Origin: Rhodospirillaceae bacterium
GTDB taxonomy: Bacteria; Pseudomonadota; Alphaproteobacteria; Rhodospirillales; UBA2165
DNA length: 64,000 nucleotides
Direction of reading: 5' to 3'
Assembly (NCBI GenBank): GCA_947467145.1
Contig: CANIGJ010000013.1
Span: forward strand, 38,048-102,047
In this document: in pieces, positions 8,109 through 17,282 of the stretch
How positions within the stretch are numbered: position 1 is the stretch's first letter
Layout: the number at the start of each line of letters is the position of its first letter
Notes under the pieces: model-generated
Told to the model about the DNA's origin: nothing
The model's input: the letters and a program-made list of their open reading frames with translations, nothing else
The model's database searches: none
Program-made: the position numbers and the translations under genes

Positions 8109-8813
8109 ATGCTTAACAATATTTTGGGTGGTAGCGTGATCACCCGGCTGGCGCTGGCCGGCGCGATCTTCGCTTACGTATCGGTCGCGCGCGCCGAGGT
8201 TAAGATCGTGGCGATTGGAGACAGCAACCTCGATGTGCCGCACATTGCGAAGACTGATATGTATCCCGCGCAATTGGAGCGCGTGCTGCGCGAGCGCGGG
8301 CACAAGGTGACAGTGACCAACGCCGGACAGCGCGGCGATACCACGCAAGGCGTGCTGCAACGGCTTGACCGACACGTACCGGACGGGACGGACATCGCGC
8401 TCGTCGGCATCGGCGCAAACGATACAGCTTTATTCAAAGTGCCGAGGGAAATCTGGACCGCGAACTTAACGACCATTGTAAAACGATTGCGCGCACGCGG
8501 GATCGAGGTGCTGGTCTTCGGGGTCGGCAATCTGAACAATGCGGAGTGTTGTTTTGGCAAGGCCGTGGCCACCGAAACCGACGCGTTGTTCTACCGCCAT
8601 TTTCAGGACGGGCTCTACAACGATATGTCCCTGCATTCGGAAAAGATTAAGCCGAACCCATCGCCGACGGGGCCCGTGGATAAGAATGCGACGGCGTGGC
8701 ACCTGAACGAAAAGGGCAACGTGATGGTCGTCGAGCGCACGCTGCCGCTGGTGGAAGCCCTGATCGCGCGCGTCGATGCGCGCACGTCCGGCGCAGCAAA
8801 GCCCAATCCATAA
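8109..8813 (+). CDS. Exported SGNH/GDSL-family hydrolase
   Basis: A 234-residue protein with a signal peptide (to about A-R-A-E). Block I is A-I-G-D-S-N with the nucleophilic Ser, block III is G-I-G-A-N-D, and a late W-H-L-N-E-K-G segment supplies the His. The usual Asp three residues before that His is absent; the nearest Asp is seven residues before it. The catalytic triad may therefore be arranged differently. ATG 8109 follows a GGGGG ribosome site. Esterase or carbohydrate-deacetylase activity is inferred from the fold only. Confidence 0.8.
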   Translation: MLNNILGGSVITRLALAGAIFAYVSVARAEVKIVAIGDSNLDVPHIAKTDMYPAQLERVLRERGHKVTVTNAGQRGDTTQGVLQRLDRHVPDGTDIALVGIGANDTALFKVPREIWTANLTTIVKRLRARGIEVLVFGVGNLNNAECCFGKAVATETDALFYRHFQDGLYNDMSLHSEKIKPNPSPTGPVDKNATAWHLNEKGNVMVVERTLPLVEALIARVDARTSGAAKPNP

Positions 8814-8860
8814 ATCGCCGAGCCTGCGTTGAATCCGCGCGACCTTGGGGGAGAACGAAT

Positions 8861-9925
8861 GTGAGCGCAAAGGGCCAATTGTCCAGGCGATCGGTCCTCA
8901 AAGGTGCCGGCGCCGTTGCAATGGGGGCTTTGTTGCAGCCGCTCCACGCCGTTGCCGTTCAAGCGGAGCCGTTTTCACCGGCCGCGCAGGAGCAACGCCA
9001 GCACCTGCTGAATTCTTATCGTGACACGCTGAAAAGCCTGATCAGGCGCTCGCGCTTACCGATCATCGATGTGGAACATCATTGGGGGAATAGACTCCCG
9101 ATCAAGGATTTGATCGAGAAAATGGATGCCAACGATGTGGCTCTGACCTGGCTGGGCGCGAACGAAGGCAACGGCAGTCAATCGTCCATCGACACCTGCC
9201 GTTCCTTTCCCGACCGGCTGGTGCCGACAACCATTCATGGCGACGGCCGCCGGTGGCACGGCCACGATTTATCCGTCGTGCAGGAACTCGATGCCGACGT
9301 CCGCTCGGGCCAATATTTCGCCATGGGCGAATTCGAAGCGCGTCATTACGTCTCCAGCACGAACAATCGCGATATTCACATGCCGGTGGATTCCGAGTCT
9401 TTTCACGGCGTCTTCCGCGCGTCCGAAGCGACGGGCGTTCCCTTCCTCCTGCACCACGAGGCGGAAGACGCCCTGCTGCCCGAGGTGGAACGAATGTTGT
9501 CGGCGTATCCGCAAGCGAATGTCGTGTGGTGCCATGTCGGGCGCAATCGCAATCCCCAAACGTGGACGCAATTTCCGACCGCCGACGGAGTCCGCCGGTT
9601 CATTCAGAAATATCCCAATTTACATTTCGACGTTTTGCAGAGTGGCCCGGGGAGTATTTTTCCGCCGACGCAAGCGCTCGAATCCGTTCTCTACGACGGC
9701 TCGCGATCGGCAACCTTAAGGTCCGAATGGCTCAAGCTATTCAAGGATTTCCCGGATCGTTTCTTGATAGGTTCCGATATCAACACAGGACGTTGGCCGA
9801 ATTACGATCAGGTGATGAGTCGTTTCCGAACGAGCGTCTTGCGTGTCGTCCCGCCCCAAGCCGCCGAGCAGATCGCCTTCAAGAACGCCTGGCGATTGAT
9901 GGGTGGCGGAGTATGGCAGGCGTGA
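8861..9925 (+). CDS. Tat-exported amidohydrolase-like TIM-barrel protein
   Basis: A 354-residue product from GTG 8861, which follows GGGGAG by about 8 bases. The N-terminus has a twin-arginine signal (S-R-R-S-V-L-K followed by a hydrophobic stretch). Metal-site-like motifs are spread along the chain: I-D-V-E-H-H near residue 70, L-L-H-H-E-A-E, W-C-H-V-G-R, and L-I-G-S-D near the end. This matches the amidohydrolase-2 group of metal-dependent barrel enzymes that use substrates such as lactones or carboxylated aromatics. Tat export suggests the metal is loaded in the cytoplasm. The substrate is unknown. Confidence 0.75.
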   Translation: MSAKGQLSRRSVLKGAGAVAMGALLQPLHAVAVQAEPFSPAAQEQRQHLLNSYRDTLKSLIRRSRLPIIDVEHHWGNRLPIKDLIEKMDANDVALTWLGANEGNGSQSSIDTCRSFPDRLVPTTIHGDGRRWHGHDLSVVQELDADVRSGQYFAMGEFEARHYVSSTNNRDIHMPVDSESFHGVFRASEATGVPFLLHHEAEDALLPEVERMLSAYPQANVVWCHVGRNRNPQTWTQFPTADGVRRFIQKYPNLHFDVLQSGPGSIFPPTQALESVLYDGSRSATLRSEWLKLFKDFPDRFLIGSDINTGRWPNYDQVMSRFRTSVLRVVPPQAAEQIAFKNAWRLMGGGVWQA

Positions 9926-9947
9926 ATTCCGGGGCATTCGGCGGAAC

Positions 9948-10838
9948 CTAAAACCGCCCGAAGAATCCGAGCGAGTATGAAATCGGCAGCGCGATCCTGA
10001 CGCTCTCCCCGTCGACGTCGTCGGGGACACGCGGCAGCGGCGAGGCGTCGCGCGCCATCTGCAACGCTGCTTCGTCGAGCAGTGGAAAGCCCGACGCTTG
10101 CGCGATCTGCGCGCCCAGCACGGTGCCGTCGCGCGCGATGTGTAACGAGATGCTCACCGTACCTTCCTGCTTCAGCTTGCGCGCCTGATCGGGATATTTC
10201 TTGTGTCTGGCGAGTGCCGAGCGCACGCGCTCCAGATAATCGTTGGCACTGCGCCCTTTCGTGCCGCCGCCGGACGCCTTGCCCGATCCACCGCCGCCCC
10301 CACCGCCCGACGTGGCCGACGCTTGTTGTCCGGCACCTGTGCCATTGGCGGAACTTGTTCCCGTCGCGTTGCCGCTTGCGGCTTGGCCGGTGTTCGCCGT
10401 CGCCGATGCCGCAGGTGCTGTTGCCTGAACCGAGGCTTGTTCGACGACGGGCACGGTTTCCGACGGCGGTGTGGAGACCTGACGCACGACGGGAGCCGCC
10501 TTGGCCGGGGCCGGCGGCGCAGCCTTAACCGGCGGCGCTTTCGGTTTCGGGGTCGGCCGGGGCGCGACCATGGTCGGCTGCGGTGCGGCGGCTGGTTGTT
10601 GCGGTGCGGCTGCTTCCGCTTTTTCGCCTTCGAGCTTGCCGGCGGTCTCGTCGCCGCTTTCCAGAATGACCGTCACCTCGATTGGCTGGGGCGGATCGGG
10701 CGGCTTGCCGAACAGCAACAGCGCCGCCGCGATGAGGACCGCGTGCAGAATGATCGACAGACTGAAATAACGCCCCGTCGGCCGCGCGCGCCGGCTGAGC
10801 CTGACGCGAACGCCGAGCACCCTGTCTGCCGCGCCCAT
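9948..10838 (-). CDS. TonB-family energy-transducing protein
   Basis: A 296-residue protein. An Arg-rich cytoplasmic start leads into one membrane helix (residues about 27-45, SIILHAVLIAAALLLFG). A long Pro/Ala/Gln-rich then Gly/Ser-rich periplasmic spacer follows, and the last 90 residues form a TonB C-terminal domain (RVRSALARHKKYPDQARK, then VSISLHIARDGTVL). TonB proteins pass proton-motive energy to outer-membrane receptors. No exbB, exbD or receptor gene is nearby, so it either borrows an ExbBD pair or serves another trans-envelope task. It diverges from fhs. Confidence 0.88.
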   Translation of the reverse strand: MGAADRVLGVRVRLSRRARPTGRYFSLSIILHAVLIAAALLLFGKPPDPPQPIEVTVILESGDETAGKLEGEKAEAAAPQQPAAAPQPTMVAPRPTPKPKAPPVKAAPPAPAKAAPVVRQVSTPPSETVPVVEQASVQATAPAASATANTGQAASGNATGTSSANGTGAGQQASATSGGGGGGGSGKASGGGTKGRSANDYLERVRSALARHKKYPDQARKLKQEGTVSISLHIARDGTVLGAQIAQASGFPLLDEAALQMARDASPLPRVPDDVDGESVRIALPISYSLGFFGRF

Positions 10839-10925
10839 TACTTACCCTGCCCGCGCCTTCTCACCGCTCCATGGCAAGCTATCCGATGGCGCAGACTTTG
10901 CGGCTCACGTTGATGTGAGGCAGCC

Positions 10926-10956
10926 GCCTCGTCCCTCGACAGGCTCAGGATGAGGC
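10926..10956. repeat. Short palindromic element of dispersed-repeat type
   Basis: GCCTCGTCC (10926-10934) pairs with GGATGAGGC (10948-10956), with one G-U pair, around CTCGACAGGCTCA. The wording resembles common proteobacterial dispersed intergenic repeats. Only one copy is seen in this window. Confidence 0.4.
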
Positions 10957-10980
10957 TTATTTGTGGAAATTGCCCAACTT

Positions 10981-11009
10981 TTGACAGGTCAATTTTTATG
11001 GGCCATGAT
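10981..11009 (+). promoter_or_regulatory. Putative sigma-70 promoter of fhs
   Basis: TTGACA at 10981-10986 is a perfect -35 box. CATGAT at 11004-11009 follows after 17 bases and matches the -10 consensus at four of six positions. It lies about 80 bases before the chosen GTG start of fhs. Confidence 0.5.
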
Positions 11010-11087
11010 CCGCCCAACTTCGCGCCGGGGCCCGCGTTGACCCGCCTGTCCTGCGCCGATCAGGCAAAACAATCAGGGACAAACGCC

Positions 11088-12803
11088 GTGGCCAAAAGCT
11101 CCACCCCTTCCGCAACCCGCCGCGATCCCAAGACCGTCGGCAGCGACATCGAAATCGCGCGTTCCTACACGCCGCGCCCGATGGACGAGATCGGCGCCAA
11201 GCTCGGCATCCCCAAAGACCACGTGCTCACCTATGGCCGCGGCAAGGCGAAGGTGGATCTCGACTATATCTCCAGCCTGTCCGGCAAGAAGGACGGCAAG
11301 CTGATCCTGGTCACCGGCATCAGCCCGACGCCCGCCGGCGAAGGCAAAACGACGACGACGGTCGGCCTCGGCGATGCGCTCGCCAGCCTCGGCAAAAAGG
11401 CGGCGATCTGTCTGCGCGAGCCCTCGCTCGGGCCCTGCTTCGGTGTCAAAGGCGGCGCGGCCGGCGGCGGCTACAGCCAGGTCATCCCGATGGAGGACAT
11501 CAACCTTCATTTCACCGGCGACTTCCACGCCATCACCTCGGCGCACAATCTACTCGCCGCGATGCTCGACAATCACATCTATTGGGGCAACGACCTCGGC
11601 ATCGATCAGCGCCGCGTCACCTGGCGCCGCGTGATGGACATGAACGACCGTGCGTTGCGCTCGATCGTCGGCTCGCTCGGCGGCGTCGCCAACGGTTTCC
11701 CGCGTGAAGACGGCTTCGACATCACCGTGGCGTCGGAAGTCATGGCGATCTTCTGCCTGGCTGAATCCTTGTCGAACCTACGCGAGCGTCTGGGCAACAT
11801 CATCGTCGCCGAAACGCGCGACCGCAAAGCGGTGACGGCAGCGCAGCTCAAGGCCAACGGCGCAATGGCGACGTTGCTCAAAGACGCGATCATGCCGAAC
11901 ATGGTGCAGACCCTGGAAGGCACGCCCGCCTTCGTGCATGGCGGCCCGTTCGCCAATATCGCGCACGGCTGCAACTCGGTGACCGCGACGCGCGCGGCAC
12001 TCAAGCTCGCCGATTTCGTCGTCACCGAAGCGGGCTTCGGCTCCGATCTCGGCGCCGAAAAATTCTTCGACATCAAATGCCGCAAGGCCGGCATCACGCC
12101 GAACGCCGTGGCCCTGGTCGCCACCGTGCGCGCGCTGAAAATGCATGGCGGCCTCGCCAAGGATCAGCTCAAGGGCGAAAACCTCGACGCGCTGAAGAAG
12201 GGCCTGGTCAATCTCGGCCGTCATATCGAGAACCTGCAGAAGTTCGGCGTGCCGCTGGGCGTGGGCGTAAACCGCTTCACCACCGACACCGACGCCGAGA
12301 TCAAGATGGTCATCGATTTCTGCGCCGAGCGCGGCGTCAAAGCTTTCGAATGCACGCATTGGGCCGACGGCAGCCTCGGCATTTCGCCGTTCGCCGAACA
12401 TATCGCCGCACTCGCCGACCAGCCTTCGACCTTCAAGCCGCTCTATTCGCTCGATAGCCCGCTGTGGAGCAAGATCGAGACGATCTGCAAGGAGATCTAT
12501 CGCGCCGGCGATGTGACGGCGGCCAGCGCGGTGAAGCAGCGTCTCAAGCAGTTCGAGGAACAGGGCTTCGGCAACCTGCCGATCTGCATCGCCAAGACGC
12601 AGATGAGCTTCTCCACCGATCCGACGAAGATTGGTGCTCCGGAAAACCACGAGGTCAATGTGCGCGAAGTGCGCCTCGCGGCCGGCGCCGGCTTCATCGT
12701 CGCCATCTGCGGCGAGATCATGACCATGCCGGGCCTGCCGAAGGTGCCGTCGGCCAATACGATCGACGTCAACGCCGAAGGCCTAATCGAAGGGCTCTTT
12801 TAG
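11088..12803 (+). CDS. fhs: Formate--tetrahydrofolate ligase
   Basis: A 571-residue enzyme, close to the usual 555-560 plus a short lead. It makes 10-formyl-tetrahydrofolate from formate, ATP and THF. That cofactor is the formyl donor for PurN, whose gene lies at the window start. The nucleotide-binding loop [10 protein letters not shown] is at about residue 75. The [20 protein letters not shown] and [12 protein letters not shown] motifs and the C-terminal [10 protein letters not shown] segment are intact. GTG 11088 is preferred because AGGGA lies 9 bases upstream and the product then begins M-A-K-S. A strong terminator follows at 12880. Confidence 0.95.
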   Translation: MAKSSTPSATRRDPKTVGSDIEIARSYTPRPMDEIGAKLGIPKDHVLTYGRGKAKVDLDYISSLSGKKDGKLILVTGISPTPAGEGKTTTTVGLGDALASLGKKAAICLREPSLGPCFGVKGGAAGGGYSQVIPMEDINLHFTGDFHAITSAHNLLAAMLDNHIYWGNDLGIDQRRVTWRRVMDMNDRALRSIVGSLGGVANGFPREDGFDITVASEVMAIFCLAESLSNLRERLGNIIVAETRDRKAVTAAQLKANGAMATLLKDAIMPNMVQTLEGTPAFVHGGPFANIAHGCNSVTATRAALKLADFVVTEAGFGSDLGAEKFFDIKCRKAGITPNAVALVATVRALKMHGGLAKDQLKGENLDALKKGLVNLGRHIENLQKFGVPLGVGVNRFTTDTDAEIKMVIDFCAERGVKAFECTHWADGSLGISPFAEHIAALADQPSTFKPLYSLDSPLWSKIETICKEIYRAGDVTAASAVKQRLKQFEEQGFGNLPICIAKTQMSFSTDPTKIGAPENHEVNVREVRLAAGAGFIVAICGEIMTMPGLPKVPSANTIDVNAEGLIEGLF

Positions 12804-12879
12804 GTCTGCGACGCCCATCCTCGCATTGCGAGGACGCAATGACGTCGCTTTGCGCTAAACAAGCCATTGCTGAATTAGA

Positions 12880-12912
12880 AAGCCGTCACGCCTCAGGCGT
12901 GACGGCTTTTTT
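12880..12912 (+). terminator. Rho-independent terminator after fhs
   Basis: A perfect 13-bp stem (12880-12892 with 12896-12908) with a TCA loop is followed by a T-run to 12912. It lies 76 bases after the fhs stop. Confidence 0.88.
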
Positions 12913-12981
12913 GTTGCGCGAATCATCGTCCTCTTAGACGCGCTTTCCTTAACAGAAGTCATGTTCTAAGAAGACGACTGG

Positions 12982-14097
12982 ATGTTGTCGTCTTTTCCCC
13001 AGAAATTGCGTGACGCCGCGCAAGAGCTCCGCGCCAATTGGCGCACCTTGGCGCTCACGCTGTGTCTCGCCTTCATGGGCGGCTACACCTTCTCGCATTA
13101 CAAACTGCCGATGCCTTGGGTCCTGGGCGCGATGAGCGTGTGCACCGTCGCCGCGATGTGCGGCGTGCGCATCTGGCAGCCGCGCTGGATGGTCGTGTCC
13201 ATGACCATGGTGCTGGGCCTGCTGTTCGGCACCACCATCGCGCCCGATATCTTCAGCCGCGTGCTCGAATGGCTGCCGTCCGTCATCGCCGTGTTCGTGT
13301 TCGTGCTGGTGACCACCGGCGCCAGCATGCTGTACCTGATGCGCGTGGTGGGAACCGACCGCACCACGGCGTACTTCTGCTCGGCGCCCGGCGGCGTGAT
13401 CCCGATGACCGCGATGGGGGCGCATTACGGCGGCGACATGCGCTTCATCGCACTCGTGCAGAGCATGCGCTTGATCGCCACCGTCGTCGTCGTGCCGGTC
13501 TGCTTCGCACTGTTCGGCGATTATCATCCGACGGGTGCGGCGGGCACCGGCGGCCAGCTCAAGGATCTGCCGCTCTACGACATTCCGGTGCTGGTGGCGC
13601 TGGCGCTCGGCGGCTGGGGTCTCGCCAAGCTCTGCCGCCTGCCCGCGCCCGAACTCGTCGGCCCGATGCTGGTGATGGCCGTCGCCCACGCCACCGGCAC
13701 GTTCAGCGCCCCCTTTCCCGATCCGGTCGTCGCCTTCGCGCAGCTCTGCGTCGGCGCACGCCTCGGCGCCGGCTTCTATCGCTTGAATCTTCGCACCTTC
13801 GGCAAGCAACTGCTGCAAGCGACGTCGGTGGCGCTGCTCATGTTGGGCATGGGCGTGCTGTTTTCCTTCGCGGTGGCACCCTTCACCAACGAGCCGATGA
13901 CTGCGCTGATCCTGGCCTATGCGCCGGGCGGCATCGCCGAAATGTCGATCATCGCCTTCAACCTGAAGATCGAGGTGGTGTTCGTCATCACCCACCAGCT
14001 CATACGCTTCCTGTTCGTCGTCGCCCTCGTGCCGGCTGCGGTCGCGACCTTCAAGATGGTGCCGAAGGAAGAAGGGTCCTCCCCCACGTCCACTTGA
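12982..14097 (+). CDS. AbrB-family membrane protein (putative transporter)
   Basis: A 371-residue integral membrane protein with about ten hydrophobic segments arranged as two similar halves. The halves meet around the polar GTDRTTAYFCSAPGGV segment, and a second A-P-G-G motif occurs in LAYAPGGIAEMS near residue 310. Both are signatures of the AbrB family, often mislabelled as ammonia monooxygenase, whose members regulate or export small compounds. The gene stands between the fhs terminator and the LigB-type dioxygenase gene, with 70 bases to the latter. Transport of a dioxygenase substrate is possible but speculative. Confidence 0.8.
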   Translation: MLSSFPQKLRDAAQELRANWRTLALTLCLAFMGGYTFSHYKLPMPWVLGAMSVCTVAAMCGVRIWQPRWMVVSMTMVLGLLFGTTIAPDIFSRVLEWLPSVIAVFVFVLVTTGASMLYLMRVVGTDRTTAYFCSAPGGVIPMTAMGAHYGGDMRFIALVQSMRLIATVVVVPVCFALFGDYHPTGAAGTGGQLKDLPLYDIPVLVALALGGWGLAKLCRLPAPELVGPMLVMAVAHATGTFSAPFPDPVVAFAQLCVGARLGAGFYRLNLRTFGKQLLQATSVALLMLGMGVLFSFAVAPFTNEPMTALILAYAPGGIAEMSIIAFNLKIEVVFVITHQLIRFLFVVALVPAAVATFKMVPKEEGSSPTST

Positions 14098-14167
14098 TCC
14101 AGATCAAGGCGGCCCGCAGCCCCCAGTCGCTATGTTGATAACATCAACAATGAATGGGGTTTTTCAT

Positions 14168-15190
14168 ATGGCAAAAATCGTCTTTGGCGTTGGCACCTCC
14201 CACAGCCCGCTGCTCGCGATGAAGCCTGATCAATGGCCGTTGCGCGCCGAGGACGACAAGAAAAATCCCAAACATTTTTATCGCGGCAAGACTTACACCT
14301 ACGACGAACTGGTCGCGCTGCGCAAAGATGAGAACCTCCGTGCCCAAGTCGCTCCGCAGGTGATGCGCGATCGCGATTTCCGCAATCAGAGCCACCTCAA
14401 TTTCCTGGGCGAGAAGATCAAGGAAGCGAACTTGGATCTCCTGGTCATCTTTGGCGACGACCAGCATGAAATCCTGCTGCCGGACAATTCGCCCGCCTTC
14501 ATGATCTACACCGGCGCGGATATTCCGTTCATGCCGACGTCGCAGGAGCGGCTGGACGCGATGACCCCGGCGATCCGCCTCGCCGACTGGGCACGTCACC
14601 CTGAAAAGCCGATGACGCTGAAAGGCGATCCCGACCTCGCCCGCCACATCGTGCGTTCGGTCATCAAGGAGGACTTCGACGTCGCGGTGTCCGAGAAGAT
14701 CCTACCCAAGCCCGGGGCCGAGGACGGCGTCGGCCATGCTTACGGGTTCTACTATCACCGGCTGCTGAATGACCTTAAGGACGTTCCACACATGAAGACG
14801 CTGCCGATTTTCATCAACTGCTTCTTCCCACCGAACCAGCCCACGGTGAAGCGCGTGATCGAGTTCGGCCGCGCGGTCGGCCGGGCCATTCGTTCGTGGG
14901 ACAAGAATATGCGCGTCGGCATCGCGGCATCCGGCGGCTTCAGCCACTTCGTCATCGACGAGGAGCTAGATGCGCGCCTCATGGAAGCAGTCAAGACGCG
15001 CGACCTGCTCACGCTCACGAGCGAACCGGAATCGAGCTATCAATCCGGCACGTCGGAGATCAAGAACTGGATCGCGACGATGGCGGCGCTTGAAGGGACG
15101 GGCCTGGAGTTTGACCTGATCGACTACATACCGTGCTACCGCTCGGAAGCCGGTACCGGCAACGCCATGGCCTTCGCGTTGTGGAAATGA
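14168..15190 (+). CDS. Class III extradiol ring-cleavage dioxygenase (LigB type)
   Basis: A 340-residue protein of the LigB catalytic-subunit family, which cleaves catechol-type rings next to the hydroxyl pair using Fe(II). The N-terminal G-T-S-H-S-P motif places His at residue 12, the position of the first iron ligand in protocatechuate 4,5-dioxygenase LigB. A second His lies in F-G-D-D-Q-H-E, and a conserved ASGGFSHFVIDEELD segment comes near residue 260. ATG 14168 is chosen because GGGG lies 8 bases upstream. No separate small alpha subunit (LigA) is found nearby. The substrate is unknown. Confidence 0.85.
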   Translation: MAKIVFGVGTSHSPLLAMKPDQWPLRAEDDKKNPKHFYRGKTYTYDELVALRKDENLRAQVAPQVMRDRDFRNQSHLNFLGEKIKEANLDLLVIFGDDQHEILLPDNSPAFMIYTGADIPFMPTSQERLDAMTPAIRLADWARHPEKPMTLKGDPDLARHIVRSVIKEDFDVAVSEKILPKPGAEDGVGHAYGFYYHRLLNDLKDVPHMKTLPIFINCFFPPNQPTVKRVIEFGRAVGRAIRSWDKNMRVGIAASGGFSHFVIDEELDARLMEAVKTRDLLTLTSEPESSYQSGTSEIKNWIATMAALEGTGLEFDLIDYIPCYRSEAGTGNAMAFALWK

Positions 15191-15279
15191 GTATGTGGCA
15201 GGAGATTTTCAAAGGCGGGGCGTGCTGCGGCTGCACAATCCCTATTGACGCCGCAGCGACACAGGGGCAAACAGGAAAC

Positions 15280-15459
15280 ATGGCAAGCGCACCCGTCAAA
15301 CCCCGCAATATGCTCTATACGTCCCTCGCCTTCGCCGCGCTCGGCGCGTGGATGACGTATGACGGCTCGGAATTCAAATACACGCTGATCGGCTGGGTGC
15401 CGGCGGCTGTATTCTTCGCCGTGTTCGTATGGGGCGCCGTCACCGAGAAGCGGTTTTAA
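15280..15459 (+). CDS. Small two-helix membrane protein
   Basis: A 59-residue product with two hydrophobic segments (about residues 11-26 and 36-52) and a positively charged end (E-K-R-F). ATG 15280 has AGGA immediately upstream. A longer form from ATG 15187, overlapping the preceding stop as ATGA, would add a Cys-rich lead (G-A-C-C-G-C) and cannot be excluded. The function is unknown. Confidence 0.5.
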   Translation: MASAPVKPRNMLYTSLAFAALGAWMTYDGSEFKYTLIGWVPAAVFFAVFVWGAVTEKRF

Positions 15460-15468
15460 CCGTCTCGG
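15443..15468. terminator. Hairpin between convergent small membrane protein and VOC genes
   Basis: CCGAGA plus CGGTT (with an AG bulge) pairs with AACCG plus TCTCGG around TT. It spans the stop codon of the plus-strand gene and the 9-base gap before the stop of the minus-strand VOC gene. A bidirectional terminator role is likely but the T-run is poor. Confidence 0.4.
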
Positions 15469-15984
15469 CTATTCGGCGGGCACCGGATCTTTCGTGCGCG
15501 CCTTGAAATCTTCCAGCGCTTTGTTCGCCGCCTCGTCGAGCTCGTAGAGCTTCGCGCCGATATACCAATTCTCCGGCTTGGGCGTCAGCTCCCTGCCCGT
15601 CGCCTTGTCCATCAGGAAGGCGAGTTCGATGGTGGCGCCGTTGGGGTCTTTAACGAACACGCGCTTCAGATGGTCGTCGCCGATATCGGCCTCGCGGTAC
15701 AGGTAGCCTTTCGACTTCACGAACGCGACCGTCTCGTCATAGCCCTCGGCGAGGCTCGCCCAATGATCGATGCGATTGAGCCGGCCGGCCGGCACGCCGT
15801 CGTTCGCGGGGATCTCGATCAGATGCAGCACCGGCTGCGCGCCGTGATACATCCAATAACCTGGCAGCGACAGGCGCGGACGCGGGCCGACTTTCAGGCC
15901 GACGACGTCTTCGTAGAACGCGCGGGTTTCCTCGAGCTTGCAGGTTTCGATATTGACGTGGTGCAGACCCATCGTTCGGCGCAT
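15469..15984 (-). CDS. VOC-superfamily (glyoxalase/dioxygenase-fold) protein
   Basis: A 171-residue protein starting G-L-H-H-V-N-I-E-T, with the paired beta-alpha-beta-beta-beta modules of the vicinal oxygen chelate fold. Candidate metal ligands are the N-terminal His, the His in R-I-D-H-W, and the late Glu in N-G-A-T-I-E-L-A-F. FYEDVVGLKVG is a standard VOC phrase. A strong AGGAGAG site precedes ATG 15984. Members include glyoxalases, epimerases and extradiol dioxygenases. Proximity to the LigB-type enzyme hints at aromatic metabolism, but the two genes are convergent and the reaction is not assignable. Confidence 0.8.
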   Translation of the reverse strand: MRRTMGLHHVNIETCKLEETRAFYEDVVGLKVGPRPRLSLPGYWMYHGAQPVLHLIEIPANDGVPAGRLNRIDHWASLAEGYDETVAFVKSKGYLYREADIGDDHLKRVFVKDPNGATIELAFLMDKATGRELTPKPENWYIGAKLYELDEAANKALEDFKARTKDPVPAE

Positions 15985-16035
15985 CGCACTCTCCTGTTTT
16001 TTTGACCGTTGTGGCCTTAGGACGAGTATAGGCCG

Positions 16036-16482
16036 CTAGGCCTTCTTTTCCCAGGCCCCGCGCTCATTCTGCTGCCAGTAGGTGAGCGTGTGGCCCGCCT
16101 CTTTCAGCTTTTTCCAGCGCTCGCGCGCGGCGGCGACGGCGCTATCGTCGTTGCCGTCGAACAGATCGAAGCAACGCTCATAAGATGCCGGATCGGTCTC
16201 GCTGCCGTCGGTCAGGAACAGGAACGTTGCGCTGTTGGTGTTGTGATGGCTGGAACTGAGCCAGATCGGCTGATCCTCGGGCCGGCCGTCCTTCAAGGTG
16301 CCGTGCGGCAGCCAGGAGCCCGGATCGGCGGTCCACAGCAGGGACGACAGGTTTTCGACGCGATCCTCGGAACCGGCGAGCACTAGCGCGCGTTTGCCCT
16401 GATCGAGCGTGCGCTGCAGCAATTTGGGCAGCACCGCATCGAGCGGTGAACGCTGCAGATGATAGAATGCTATTTCCGCCAC
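16036..16482 (-). CDS. holC: DNA polymerase III chi subunit
   Basis: A 148-residue protein of the HolC family, which links the clamp loader to single-stranded-DNA-binding protein. Visible features are A-E-I-A-F-Y-H-L at the start, the LLQRTLDQGKRALVLAGS strand-helix, the LWTADPGSWLPHG motif and the FDGNDD loop. Length fits the family. GTG 16482 is used because AGGA lies just upstream and the product then begins like other HolC proteins; ATG 16536 would add 18 residues. In E. coli holC lies immediately next to pepA. Here two plus-strand genes separate them by 2.5 kb. Confidence 0.88.
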   Translation of the reverse strand: MAEIAFYHLQRSPLDAVLPKLLQRTLDQGKRALVLAGSEDRVENLSSLLWTADPGSWLPHGTLKDGRPEDQPIWLSSSHHNTNSATFLFLTDGSETDPASYERCFDLFDGNDDSAVAAARERWKKLKEAGHTLTYWQQNERGAWEKKA

Positions 16483-16550
16483 AATTTCCTGCTTTCGTAG
16501 AACCGTCAGTTTAGCCACGCTGGCCCGCCACATCAAATAAGAGACGCCGC

Positions 16551-17243
16551 ATGATCCGCCTTATGCTCGCCGCCCTCCTCATCGCCCTCCCGTTTTATGC
16601 GGCCAAAGCCGCCGAATCGCCCCGCACCATCAGCGTTCAGGGCAGCGGCGTCGCCTATGGCAAACCCGATATCGCCACGGCGAGCGCCGGCATCGAAAGC
16701 CGGGGTGCGACACCCGATGCGGCGCTGGCGGCCAATACCAAGGCGATGACGCAAATCATGGCGGCGATCAAACGCCACGGCATCGCCGAGCGCGATATCG
16801 AGACCAGCCAATTCAGTGTGAACCCTGTCTATGGCCAACAACCCAGCCCGCGCGGCACCATGACCATCGAGGGTTATCAGGTCACCAACCAGGTCACCGT
16901 GCGCGTGCGCGACATGGATAAATTGGGCGGATTGCTGTCCTCGCTTGTCGAGGCGGGCGCCAACCGGCTCAACGGCGTGTCGTTCGATATCGCCGAGCCC
17001 GCCAAGTTGCAGGACGAGGCGCGCAAGGCGGCGGTGGCGGACGCGAAAAAGCGCGCCGACCTGTTCGCCACGGTGGCCGGCGTCACCGTCAAACGCGTGC
17101 TGTCGATCGCCGAGGGCGGCAATTTCACCCCGCCCCAGCCGATGGCCATGCGCGCCATGAAAGCCGGCGCGGCGGATGTGCCGGTTTCAGGCGGCGAGCA
17201 AAGCATCGCGGCCAATGTCAGCGCCGTCTACGAGATCGAATAG
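16551..17243 (+). CDS. Exported SIMPL-domain (DUF541) protein
   Basis: A 230-residue protein with a clear signal peptide (residues 1-20, ending A-A-K-A-A). The SIMPL domain follows, marked by R-T-I-S-V-Q-G-S-G, the SAGIESRG strand and the repeated NQVTVRVRDMDKLG module. Family members are periplasmic or outer-membrane proteins linked to oxidative or envelope stress, but their biochemical role is not settled. The ATG at 16551 is 68 bases from the divergent holC start, so the two genes probably share a promoter region. Confidence 0.82.
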   Translation: MIRLMLAALLIALPFYAAKAAESPRTISVQGSGVAYGKPDIATASAGIESRGATPDAALAANTKAMTQIMAAIKRHGIAERDIETSQFSVNPVYGQQPSPRGTMTIEGYQVTNQVTVRVRDMDKLGGLLSSLVEAGANRLNGVSFDIAEPAKLQDEARKAAVADAKKRADLFATVAGVTVKRVLSIAEGGNFTPPQPMAMRAMKAGAADVPVSGGEQSIAANVSAVYEIE

Positions 17244-17282
17244 TTCATTTAACTATCACGTCGATGCGCTAAACTACCCGCG

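Noticed and set aside
10950..11087. Longer form of fhs starting at 10950
   Set aside because: The extra 46 residues are unconserved, overlap the repeat and the likely promoter, and GTG 11088 has a good ribosome site.
13038..14138. 366-codon plus-strand frame shifted against the AbrB-family gene
   Set aside because: Its product is Arg/His-rich without hydrophobic segments, while the other frame gives a clean multi-helix membrane protein.
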